Origin: Lutjanus erythropterus
Taxonomy: Eukaryota; Chordata; Actinopteri; Lutjaniformes; Lutjanidae
Reading direction: 5' to 3'
Length of the DNA stretch: 64,000 nt
Assembly: GCA_020091685.1 (NCBI GenBank)
Contig: CM034607.1
Span: 17,351,221 to 17,415,220 of the forward strand
Both the position numbers and the translations under genes were made by a program. Shown here in pieces: positions 40,701 through 53,100 of this stretch. Numbering within the stretch: the stretch's first letter is position 1; every line of letters begins with the position of its first letter. The notes beneath the pieces were generated by a model, which saw only the letters and a program-made list of their open reading frames with translations, ran no database searches and had not been told where the DNA came from.

Positions 40701-43700
40701 AATCATGCGTCTTCAAGCATTTGATCAACAAGACAAGCAGAGAAAATAGAGTAAAATCAAAGAGAACAGAAGAGAAGACAGTCTATTTCTCTCTGCCACC
40801 TCACTATGATCTGATCCAGTGAATCAGCATCTGCAGGCTCAGAGGTGGCTGCTAACAAGGCTCATCCATAATCAGGGCTGCTTGTCACGTCTACCATCAC
40901 ACCGTCTGCAGCAGCTGCTCCACCTGGCTGGAGAAAAGTTACATTTTTTTTTTGGCTAAATATCACACAGTGTGTCTCAGCAGCATTTACAGGCTCGCTT
41001 CAACCCCAGCTCTGCAAGCTACGCTCAGTTTTGTGGGGGAAAACTGCTGTTGCAGGCGATGTTCTGTTGTGTTTGAACAATTTCAGCACATTAGGAATGA
41101 TGTTTGCCCTCAGACAAGTCCCACGTGTGTAGGCTGAATACTTTCACAAATAAAGAATCAATCTTTGAGTTATATTAGAGTCCAGATTATGCAGAATGCA
41201 AATCAGAGTGCAAAGCTTAATGGAAGGAGCTGTCACTGAAGATTTCAGCTTACGACTCATTTTCCAGAGGCTCAAGTGTATGTGCAGAAGAATGAGAAGA
41301 TTTTATACATTGGAAAGAATCAGTGCTTTATTAACTGTGTTAAAAATCAGTCTAGTCCTGTCAAAAAAATAGCTTGTACTGGGGTTTAATTCCATTTCAC
41401 ATCTTTAATAACCATTTATTCCTATTCCACCAGAGTAGCTATTCTAAACTAATTGATACTTCAAGTGATAGAAAAAAGACCTCACTTATGTTTTGGTTAT
41501 ATTTTACTCAGACCATTTTTTTTCACCATATTTAATGAGAGAATGTCAAATACAAATACGTGAATCCCATTGTTAATTTATGGAAGCTCATCTCTGCTAA
41601 TGTGATGGGGAAAAAAAAGATCCTGTAAGTCATTATGAGAAACTTTCTCAAAGTAATAACCTAGTGTCTCAAAGGAATGAGAAACTTTCTTTTTAAAAAA
41701 TGAGTCAGTAACTCAAAATAATGACTTGGTATCTCAAAGTAATGGCTTAGTATCTCAAAATAGTGACTTGAATAATGATGTAGTATTTTAAAAAATGACA
41801 AACTTTCTCAACATAATGACTTAAATCTCAAAATAATGAGTTTGATGTTAAGTTATTATTTTGAGAAAGTTTCTCATTATAATGACTTACAGTATTGTTT
41901 TTTTTTGTCACACTAGCAGAAATGTTCGTCAGCATTAGTTTTCATCATTTCATTACTTTTTTTAATATGCATAAACAAAAGATGATATCTTTTTAAGTCT
42001 GTGTTTGTGGTCTGCGTTAGTCGTACTGTTTGCTATCACTCACTGCTGGTGGTGATTCTGTTTGGTTTTCAGGGTATTAGTTTTAAATGTGTGTGTGTGT
42101 GCAGCTCTGCGGCATCTGCGTGGAGACTTTAATTATCTCCTGACAGCAATGCATACACGCTAGGCTAATTGATCCAGACATGCATGGTGTGTTTTATGTG
42201 TTATTGTGGAGCACTTTCCTATTGTATCGTTACCACCGTTGATCACAAAGACCCCTCGAGAGGGACTGATGACTTGGAACACCACTCATGTCATGCTTCT
42301 GCAGCCACAGCCAGACTAATGGTATTAGCAAGCTGGGGTATTATAGGCAAGTTCTGTCATGCATTTCACTGATGCATGATACTGGGGCTAACAGCTGACT
42401 AGCCACTGTTGAATTATTCTGCTTTGCTCTTTTCCTCTTAAGGCTCAGTGCACCAGACTGGATTATAGGCTCCGGTTCTGGAAAAAAAAAAAAAAAAAAA
42501 AGCCATCATTAATCCTGTTGGGAACTGAACAGAAGTTTATATGCTCTCCTGACCCCCCCCCCCCCCAAAAAAAAAAAAAATAGAGTGGGGGTTAGCTTTG
42601 ACTGACTGACTGCAATGTCTTTGTCTACAGTCTATATCGCTCCTGTATCCATGATGATCTCACCCCGCCCTCCTCGGTCTCCTCTCCCCCTCCAGGTAAT
42701 GCAGGTGGTGAGGGAGCAGATCATGCGAGCTCTGACTCTCAAGCCTAATTCTCTGGACCAGTTCAAGAGTCGTCTGCAGAACCTGAGCTACACAGAGATC
42801 CTGAAGATACGCCAGTCCGAAAGGATGAATCAGGAAGACTTCCAGTCCCGCCCCATCCTGTGAGTCAACCATTGACTATTTTGATGTTGTCACAGTGTAA
42901 AAATCCAAAAGTTAGCGGTGTCACAATTTCAATATTAATTAAATCGATCAAAATGAGCCTTCAAATTCAGTAATCAAGTTGAAAAGGCAGATTTCTTTCC
43001 TCAAACCCCGCTTACCTGTGGCGTCACACTTGTCACAATGCTAAACCTTACTTGAATAATATCTACTCGTGTTTTCATGCAGACTGTTAACAGGAAAAGC
43101 CACTCTGAATACAAGGAAAAGTGAGACTTTTTCTTCGTTCTGAGCAATTTATTTATTCTTTTTCTCAATATAATAAAACAGGACAGCATCATCAACAACA
43201 ATACTACAAACAAACCAGAAGAAACCCTTACGAAACAGAAACAGAAAAACAGAAATATGCACAGACATTAAGTCTAATTGAATATTTTAAGGACAGATTG
43301 AGCCTGTCACGTAGTAACAGATTGTTTCTGTCACAGATAGGTGGGCACATGAGCATTTGGAGGAAGGGAAAAAAGAGACAACAACAGCTGTTCAGTAGAG
43401 AAGATGTATATAAGTTATTTGCACTCAAAAAAAAAAGAAAAAAAAGAAATGAAACTGAAAAATGTGAGTCAGGTCAGAGTACCAGCTCATACAAATTTTA
43501 ACATCAAACTGCTGGATAGTCAATAAAGGGAAGCCACGTTCTGTTTTATCTCTTACAGAAGTGATCCATTCAGAGTGGATCTCAGCTTTGACTGACATGA
43601 AGTGATGCTATGATCTAGTGAGGGTACACCAAATATAGACTGGGATCTAGTTTTTATTGCAGATATATGAATGGACAAATATTCAGATCTAGAAACTGTT

Positions 43701-46700
43701 TAGTGCAGTTTCATGACCAGAACATATGGGCGATCGTCACTGGTGACACCCAGGACAACTGGCACCAGACGTCATTCAGATATCAGAACACATTTTAGAC
43801 AACTGAGCATCAGTAAAGTAGAGGCGATGAATAACTTCGAATTGTAGCGAAGAGTGGAGATGCAAATGAAGAGTTCGAGAAATTGCTCAGTGATAATGAT
43901 GGAGGAAGTATTCAGATCCTTTACTCAATTAAAACTACCACACTGTAAAATACTCAGCTACAGGTATAAGTCCTACATTATAAATGTTATGTAGAATGAT
44001 GCATAAAGTACGAAAAGTAGAAGTACTAAACACAGAAAATTGTCCTCAGTGGCTGTTATACAATTATATATTATATCATTTAAGTATTATTACTAATGTA
44101 AAAGTGGGATTTTAAAGCTGTGGTTGGTTGAAGTGAAGCTCATTTTGAACTGTATTGTATTGGACTGCAGATAATGATTATTTTCACTATGGATTTATCT
44201 GCTGATCTTCTACATCAATAAATTGATTTTTGGTTTGAAAAATTCTGAAAATAGTGAAAAATGCCATGCACAATGCCCAGTGTGACACCTTCACAATGCT
44301 TGTTTTGTCCAGCCAACAGTCCAAACATCGATGAAAAAGAAATGCAGCAACTCTGTGTTTTTGCATTAAAATGACTTGAATTATTCATAGTTACTAACTA
44401 ATTAATATTTTAATCAGTTAAACATTTAATTCACAAAAAAAAAAGATTTTTTAAAACTCTTTATATGTTTTGTGTACCAAAAATCTTAATTTATAAAGTA
44501 AGTACAGCTGTCAGATAAGTGTAGTGAAATAAAAAGTGCAATATTTCCCACAGAGATGTAGTGGAGTAGAAGAAGAAAGTGACAGTTATGTGCCTTGCTA
44601 TGTCCTTTTGTCTATGGTTATGTACTTGCTCTGTGCTTATGTGCTTTCTATATATGGTTGGGTGCTCTTGTATGGACATACCATCAATGTGTCTTCTTGC
44701 CTTCTTAAAGAAAATTAAAAGACAAACAAACAAGAAAACAGTCAAGTAAAGTACCTCAAATGTACTTACTTTCCACCACTGCTCAGTGATACGCCTTTTG
44801 TTAAGTGTTTTCCCTTCTCCTCGTCCACCTGATCGGGACTCAAATGAGGACATAATTTGCATGTGCAAAAAAGAGCCATGGTCATTAATATGCTTGTAAT
44901 TGCTTCTTTTGTCTCCTTTCCATTTGTCAACCAAATGCCAGCTACCGGTCTAAAACAGGTTGCACCCATGCTCTCCTCTCATGATTGAAAATATGCATTA
45001 AATTCAAATTGTCTGCAAATGGTATTCCCAGTGAATGCTCCATTAACGAGCCTCCAGCTCACTAAGCATGGAGAGCCAGTCTGTAATAGATCATTCACTG
45101 ACTGATCATGGATGCAGGCCCTGTAATGGAGAACATTGTTTTGTCCAGCCTGTATTTAATGGAGTAGCCAGCACTATTGAAAAATCGTTTCACCGAGAGA
45201 GCTTGTCCCTCTGAACAGTAATCAATGCTGAGCCAAGAGCTTATTTAATCGATATTAGAAGGGTAGAGACCAAACTTTAGCAGCCAATTAATCCGTGGGG
45301 AGAAAGCAGAACAAAAGCAAAGCATTCTGCAGAAAAACCTTAAAACTGCAGGTTATGTTGCTTTTGATTTAGCTATGAAGAAAAGATAATCCTCTGTTAG
45401 TCCCACAGTGGGAAAATTTGCAGTGTTACAGCAGCAAAGTGGAGAGCAAAATAGAAGGAAGCATCCATAAAACTCAATAAATTAGTAAAGCAAAAATATA
45501 AACAAGAGGAAATGTGAAAATAGAAACAATAATAGGTAATTGAATTAGACGCTGAAATGAAAAAGGCACATTTTAAGATTTTATCACAGAGTGACTGGTG
45601 GGAAGCTCTGAAGATCACAGTCTCTCCTCAGCAGCATGAGACTGCCCGAGGGTGGAATTTTCCTCTAATCAATACAGTACAGTCATGACTTGTAAACATA
45701 ATGAGCAGAGCATGTCACACCGCAGATTTAGAGGAGCTCTGTTTTACCTGCTGCAATTGCCGCCAGTTTTCTGCTATCAATTACTGTCGAGAATGACTTT
45801 AGACATCAAAAGAAGGTGAAGAGGAACCTGTATTGGAGTCAGATCAAAGCTGCATCTCCCTCAGAGGGACATTTTAACTGCTGAAAGATGCAGTTTTTGG
45901 AATGTATGTGAAAAGTTTTGCGTTTAAAGTTGCTTACACCAAAAAAACAAACTAGGCATCATCATCATCTCAACTCAGAACTGCTGAGGATATGAGAAAA
46001 TGTTAATACACAACTTAATTTATTGCAGTCCCCAGAAAATTTAGAGGAAATGTCTTTATATATGAAAATATTTCTTTTTTCCACAACACAGAAAACCCAG
46101 ACTGACTGTCAGCTCACATATATGCATGTAAATCTGCCCCAAAGTGGATTGTGGATTGATAAAGTTCATGCTACCAAGACTGAGTGAGGTTGAGGTCGGC
46201 CAGAAAATAAAAAATGTGGCAAATCAAACCACAGTACAATAAAAAAAAAACAGTACAATACAACGCAATCCAATACAATGTGTCATGAGGTAGTGGCCAT
46301 CTTTAGACTAAAGGGTTTTTTGGTGGATGTAAGACCTCCTAGTAGCAACTTACACTGATTTCATCAAGTCCTGACTGAAGATCATTGCTAGGAGAAGTAG
46401 AGTTGATCAGTGTATTACGCTCTTACAAAACTTTGCATATCCGGCCCCAAATGTTACATATTGCACTTAGACTCTGTATTTGTCTCATGGGAAACCTGGT
46501 GACAGGCACATAGTACACTCTGTAATAAAACTTAATATGGATAAGTTTGTGATTTGGATTCTTGGAGGTACAGAAGGTATTTTTCCATACATTTTCCCCA
46601 GACACGTCCTCATCCTCTAGGTCAAAGTGTCTCTTCAATTAGTTACCAAGCTGACACGTCTAACTCCTAATATGACCAAAAAGGGGCCGCCGATAGGGTG

Positions 46701-47461
46701 ACCAGACGTCCTGAAAAATTCAGGACAGTCCTGAAATACAGGTAGTTGTCCCAAATCCTGTCCTGCTTGTCCTGAAAATGAACCATTATAGTATTAAATA
46801 ATATAAACAAGCTAAAACGAGTTGTGTGCTGTGAGACTCGACTTGACTTGGTGACGCAGTGATATAGAGAAATGCTGGCCTGGAACTTAATAACAGAAAT
46901 ACATGCAACAAGCTGCTAGGGTCACCAGAATAAAGAACAATCTTTAAATTCAGTCACTTAAGTAGGCTATTATTCCTTTTTTTCAGTCGTCTAAAAATGT
47001 GTTGTTTATTTTTAGTATTATTGATGGGGTTTTTTTTAACTGATTCAGCGATCATAGATAATAATAACTGAATGACAAATTCAGGTCCCAATGCAGGAGT
47101 TTGTGACAGCAAATATCTAATAAATGTGTTTGCAAGCTCCCAGACACGACTGTAACATAGGCTACTTGTCACCTTTTCATGATGGTTCATGTGTCTTTTT
47201 AAACACCTCCAGGACACTGTGCTTCATATCATCTCCAGAATCTGTAACTTCATAATGTTAATGACAAATGATCAGAGTTACAGTCTGATGTTTTTCTACA
47301 CTTCAATACTTGTGACACCACCAGTTCCCTCGTCCTGAATTTTACCCATTCTCATCTGGGCACCCTAGTCCCCAGAACTTGGAGTGGGCATTGGACAGTA
47401 CATACCAAATAGTTGTTTAACTTAATTTATCATTGATTCCCTTCTTCTCCTGTGTGTGTGT

Positions 47462-47529
<68 letters not shown>

Positions 47530-50135
47530 TGAAAATGGGCTTTTGTATTTCACTTCTTTCATCATTTGAACACCTGATACCAACCAGAGTGCTTCCTTTA
47601 TAGAGGTGCACCACTACAACACCTTAGTCCTTTAATTCAATTGTCTGTGATTTTCTGCATTTGCTGGAAAGAATCAGTTTAAATTGAAACTGGAGCTACT
47701 TCCCAAGAAAGTATCTGAAAGTCTCAGACAAAAAACAGTTTCACAGAGTCAGATGAATAGCACATGAGGCGGCAAAGCTGAGCTATCATCATCCATCCTG
47801 CCGTTCTACAGCGAGCCACGCCCTCCCCACTAGCTGTTTCTTTAAAGATGTCAGGGTGAATGTCCGACCACAGATCAATGTAATGAGTCACTGATGAGGC
47901 AAACACATAGACGGCGAGGGCGAGACAGATGAAGGGAGACAAGAGCGAATGAGCCTGGAGGAGAAAGGGAGAAAGAGGAAGAAGGACAAAAATGTGATCA
48001 AGGGCAGCAGCAAGGGGGAAATAGAAGAACGTGCAGTTTTTATGTGTCTAGAAAACCTGAAATCCTGTCAGGAGTCTGCTTCATGTTTCAAGAATTAAAA
48101 TAGAATCAAAATGGAAAAGAAAAGAATCAAGTACAATGGTGAGAAATGAAAGATGGGGAGCAGCAGCACTGCTTGGGCAGATAATATACATAATTCATGT
48201 GTGCTTCACATTCATATGCAACACAGACACACATACATGTAGATGCATGAATAAATGACAGGACCTGGAGCAGAAGCAGCACATATTTCCTCTGATCAGT
48301 CTTTTGGGACACTAGATGACATATTTATGAGTGTGTACATCGACATGCATGTGTGGAAGTGTGTCTCTGTGTTTGGCATCTTCTTTTCCCTCCTGACAGT
48401 CATAATCTTGGGGATTTTTGTTAGTCAGATGAATGTTGCATGCCACCAGAAAACCAAGGAAATGTAAGAGAATTCACATCCACGTTTTAGAGCATTTTGT
48501 ATTTCTGTTGCCTCATTTTGGACGGCATGGTTACAGTATTTAAATAACCCTCTTAAACCCGGGGTAGACGTATTTTCGGTGTCACTGGGAAAAAAAAGTT
48601 CTGTTATAACCTTTGAAGTTCCCATGAAATGGCTAGTGGAGTTCTTTTTTTTTGTGATCAGTAGTTTTTGATTTTCTTTTCGAACAAGTCAAAACAACAC
48701 ATCATTGCATTGTACGGCAGTTTAAGAGCTGTGAGACAAGAAACATGGAATAAAAACAAAGTTACACAGTTATATGGCTAAGTAGTAAACAACACAGAGA
48801 CTGAGACCAACAAACAGAAGAAACAACTACAGCGGTACAGTAGATAAGAAACTTCACTGGCAAATGACACAGGTCTAAGTGATTCTCAGGGATCTGAGCA
48901 GATGATATATCTTGTCAGCGTCCATTAATAAAGGACATGGCTAGTGGTGTTCTTATTAGGTACGCGCATTACAGGTTTACTAGGGAGCTAGAGAGGGAGT
49001 TGTGACATTTATTGGCGTTTACCGTAGCCAAAAGCGCTGAATGTGCAGAACCCCCCGCCATGTAGCTTTAGTGTTCCATGGATGTAGCAGAGCAGTCGTG
49101 TTTACTCGCCTTTCCTGGACTGAGAGCTCCCAGCAGCCACGGCCTGAACGTGATCAAAAAGCTTCCGAGACAAATGGAAGCTACACTACCGAGGTGGTTT
49201 TCATGCCAGGGTAGGTTTTCAGCACCCCGGGGCTGAGTCACAGCTTACCAAGCTAACTGCAGTTAATGGTTATCTAACTTACTTTAAGGAATCAAGGAAT
49301 CAATTATTATACATTATACAACACAGGGTTGTACAATTAACTTAGATTGATAGTACCTTCAGGCTAATAAGATAATGAATAAACTTCAGGATGGAACAGA
49401 ACAAAAAAAATAAAACAATATGTGCATTTATTGACATTTATACACATACACACCGAGGAAATTATTACATTTTTTGAATTTGCGTCAGGTTGAATGTAAA
49501 CAGCAGCAAACAGATGGTGATGATAATACAGTCGACATCTTCACATAAAAAGTTCAACATCTCGGAAACATTGTACAGCGACTGTGAGTGTCATCGATGT
49601 AAGACACAGAGTCCGCCTCCCCTCATCCCATGTGGGCACAACAGTCGCCTATGTCCCATTGTTTGGCCAGTTTCAACCAGAGGACATCAGAGGGAAAACC
49701 AGAAAATGTTTTTTCAATAAAATATTAGGGGTGCAACAATCTTGATCGATTGATCGTGTTTTTAAGCACGATGTACAGTAATTCAAATGGTCTAAGAGAA
49801 AACTTGTCTTGGCTCTGTTTTCAGACTGTAGAATGTCTCGCCCATGACGGGAGTCTCATTCACAAAACAAAAGTATTGCAAGTCCTGGGCATGAGACTCA
49901 ACAGTCAGCTACGTCAGCCAGAATTGCTTACTGCACCTTTAAACTAATAATGTGTGTGTGTGTCTGTGTGTGTGTGTGTATTTTCTGTTTTTCTGCAGGG
50001 AGCTGAGAGAGAAGATCCAGCCCGAGATCATGGAGTTGATCAAACAGCAGAGGCTCAATAGGTTGTGTGAGGGAACCTGCTTCAGGAAAATCAGTAGTCG
50101 CAGGAGGCAAGGTGAGCTACACAGTACTCACACAC

Positions 50136-50172
<37 letters not shown>

Positions 50173-53100
50173 TATACAACCATGCATACAGTATATCCAT
50201 GGATCACAACCACACAGACTTTGTTCACAAGGGCAATTCTTCAGTTTCCCCTCCCATTTCCATCTGTGTTTGTTCCTTATCCCTCCTCTCTGCTCCCCCA
50301 CTCATCGCCTTATTCCCTTTGCGTTATGAAAACCCCACAGGAGATACGATATCACAGGAGATCTCTGAAGCTCTGGACTGCTGTAGAGCTGCTGTCTCGA
50401 TGTTTCACACACATTATTCTGGCTCTGTCAGCCTTCGAGGCAGACACATATAGCGACACGACACCTCTCTTACTCGAACACATACAGAGATGCAGTACAC
50501 TTGTTTCTGTGCCTTGAAATACACTAACACAACAAACACCCCCCCCCCCATTGCCCATGCATACACAGATATATGACATGCAAAGATACATAAACCCAAA
50601 AGCAGGGTAAATACGCATTAATACACACTTGTCGAGATAAATTCTAGAGAAAGCTCAAAGAAAACAAATGAAAGAATGACAAAAAAGCAGACTGCGGTAA
50701 CCCCGGGCTGTACAGTGTGGAGGGTGTAGCGGAAATGATAAAGCCGCACTGCCTTTGCCGAGAAATAACACAAGTCAGACAATTTTTAGCATGGTGGATG
50801 TCAAAGGCCGCAACTTTCAGAGGGTATTTTGAGATGTTTAACGGGGATTATTTGAAGTGGGTTTGTATGAGGTACTTGTCTATAGTCAGTGTATTACCTA
50901 CAGTAAATGGCAGTCGACCTGCCCCAAGTTTGGAGACGCAGCAGGAGTTCCTGTGTAGGAAGCTAAGCAAGGGTCAGCAGCAAAACTTATATTAGCCACC
51001 TAAAAAGAAAATAATATTAAGTGTACACAATATTCAGAATATTTTCACTGCTTGCCATCAGATAGCTGCTGTTATAGACAATAGTTGGGACACTCTGACA
51101 CAACTTGTACTCAATCAAATACAGTACAAAGACAAGACATTTAATGTTCAAACATGATTGTTTCTTTGTAAATATGCTCTAATTCTAATTTAATGCCTTC
51201 AATACATTCAAGTTGTGACAGGAGCAACAAAAGCCTGGGAATGTGGTGAACTGCTCAGAAGACACCTGTGTGGGACATTTTACAGGCTAACATGTTAATT
51301 GCTAACAGCAGATTGTATCATGATTGGGTGTGAAAGGGGCACCTTCAACAGTCTCAGTCCTCCTAAAGTGAGGATGGAGCAAGGTTCACCAGTTTGTGAA
51401 AAACTGAGACCGAGGATGTTTCTCAACACACAGTTTCAAGGAATTTAAGGCAACTTGCACATCTGTGAAGGCACCATTAATGCTGACAGGCACATGCTGT
51501 CATCCAGATGACATCTTTTTCTGGGAAAACGTGTGGTGCGTTATGAAGCGAAAAATTTGACAACAGAGACCCCTGACTGCTATCCCTTAAAGGACTTCAA
51601 GGATGTCTAATTTGTCTGTCTATGGCGCCATGACATGTTGAGTTTTTGGAAATACATGTCTTGTGCTCTAAGCGCCTACAGTATAGACTTTTGACTTAAT
51701 GTAGTGCAAGTATTAATGGTATTCTTTCTCAGCGATACAGCGAAAGAGAGAGAAATGAGGAAAGTAGGAAGTGAAAACCCCATCAGCCAGCTTAGATAGG
51801 AGCGTTTTCGAATCATTCTGGCTGATATCGTGTTTCACACTCCCTGCCACAAGAGAGAAAGGAGAGGAGGGAGGAGAAGAAAGGAGTAGCAGTGGCAGCA
51901 TTTAGCCTGTATAATATACTGCTTCTCACTCAAAGAGGGTTTAATCTGGTTGAAACCTGATCCCTTCACTTTTCTGTCCTCCCTCTTTGCACTTTCCTTC
52001 ACCCTCTCTGTCTGCATATACAAATGCATGGAATTAAAAAAAAACTGACAAGCTCAGGTTGGGGGGGGGGGGGGGGTTGGTTTATTGTTACTGCATTACT
52101 GTCATCAGCTTCCCCGCAGGAACTCCAAATAAGTCAAATCAAATTGAGCACAAGCAGGTGGATTTTTCTCCACTGACACCAATGTATTCTGGCATTTGAA
52201 AGCCTGATCACGATTTGTCTCGGCAGCTGTCAGCCAGATGTCATCAAAGCTGGATTACAGAAACAGAAAAATGAATGTAGGAGTCGAGAGACAAAGGATC
52301 TGAGTTGAAAAGATGTTGCAGGACAGATGTTCAGGTGGAAAGCATCACCCCAGATTGAGTGTCTGATTGCCTTCGCTGCTGCTGATTTATGCTCGTCTGG
52401 CTTTTCACACAGTGACAGGCCATGAATAGTCCCATATTACCATATCATTGTTAAGGAGGACACATGCACTTATATGCACGCGGCAGCACTCACACTAAAC
52501 AGAAACAAAGCCATTAGCCATTCAGGAGCAGTACACCCGCACATATATAAAGCAGTTCATGAGCCTCACTGGATTTAATTTAGCGCACTCGCCTGTAGGG
52601 TTACACCAGCTTTAATCTGCCACAACAGCACGCTGACTGTAGAAGAGTCGTTTGCCCGTGACAAGCTCGCTGGAGCTGTCTTTGCCTTTGAGGACTCGAG
52701 AAGGAGTCAAGGACATGCTGTTTCTTCACGACACCCCCCAAAAAAAGCTATGTATTATCCTTGTGCATGTCAGAATGTATACCACCCTTCATCCATTCCC
52801 CTCACTCTCTTCTCTCTTCCCTCCACCCATACGTGATAATCCTTTCCTCCCTCTCCTCTCTGTTCTCGTCCTGGTACTCGCAGTACGTCCATGCGGTGAC
52901 AATGTGAAGAGCACTTTGTCTCGCAGAACTTCTGCAAGCCGAACAAGAATAAAAGGAGCCCTATAGCAAATTTAATTCTCTCTTGGTGTTCACATGAAAT
53001 GAGATGTTAAATCAAAAACAGGGTGCTGAATACAGAACGCCGGTTTATTAGTGTCATTTCTCTCTTGTCTTTTGTACGAAATGCTTATACTGCTCAGAGA

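Larger units (their letters stand above)
18048..42695 (+). other. 24.6 kb elmo1 intron with candidate internal promoter
   Basis: The intron runs from donor gtacgc to the acceptor before 42696. It is phase 0. It holds an interrupted SINE (18800-19679), a BED-type hAT fossil (24033-24198, - strand), a candidate promoter and first exon (25755-26275), nested MITEs (27520-28560), a Tc1/mariner element with an insertion (34446-35570), a minisatellite (37291-37550), an L1-type LINE tail (about 38590-38990) and a fold-back element (41589-41924). Stretches such as 20000-24000, 28600-34400, 35600-37200 and 39000-41500 contain no gene I can support. Some look like unique or conserved non-coding DNA; see the findings. 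Confidence 0.85.
42860..49998 (+). other. 7.1 kb elmo1 intron
   Basis: The intron is phase 2, from gtgagt to ttttctgcag. It holds a hAT-type element with a perfect 8-bp duplication (43894-44781), a stretch of unique-looking sequence at about 44800-45330, a fish LINE/SINE tail fragment at about 45390-45550, a TIR element at about 46694-47368, a long GT repeat (47453-47527) and unidentified, repeat-like sequence at 48640-49300 and 49730-49945. No gene was seen. Confidence 0.85.

Noticed and set aside
42615-42695. Reading the frame from ATG 42615 as a true start upstream of the exon
   Set aside because: The ATG lies in the acceptor tract of the intron; without a promoter close by it is more likely a by-product. 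The alternative of a spliced extension from 42631 was kept as a candidate instead.
43121-43501. A 126-codon open frame on the + strand rich in Lys, Gln and Ser
   Set aside because: A-rich intronic sequence after an elmo1 donor; no homology recognised and no acceptor/donor pair of good quality around it.
49952-50453. Open frames of 111-128 codons across the exon at 49999
   Set aside because: They read through the GT and CA repeats on either side of a genuine elmo1 exon; only 49999-50111 is coding.
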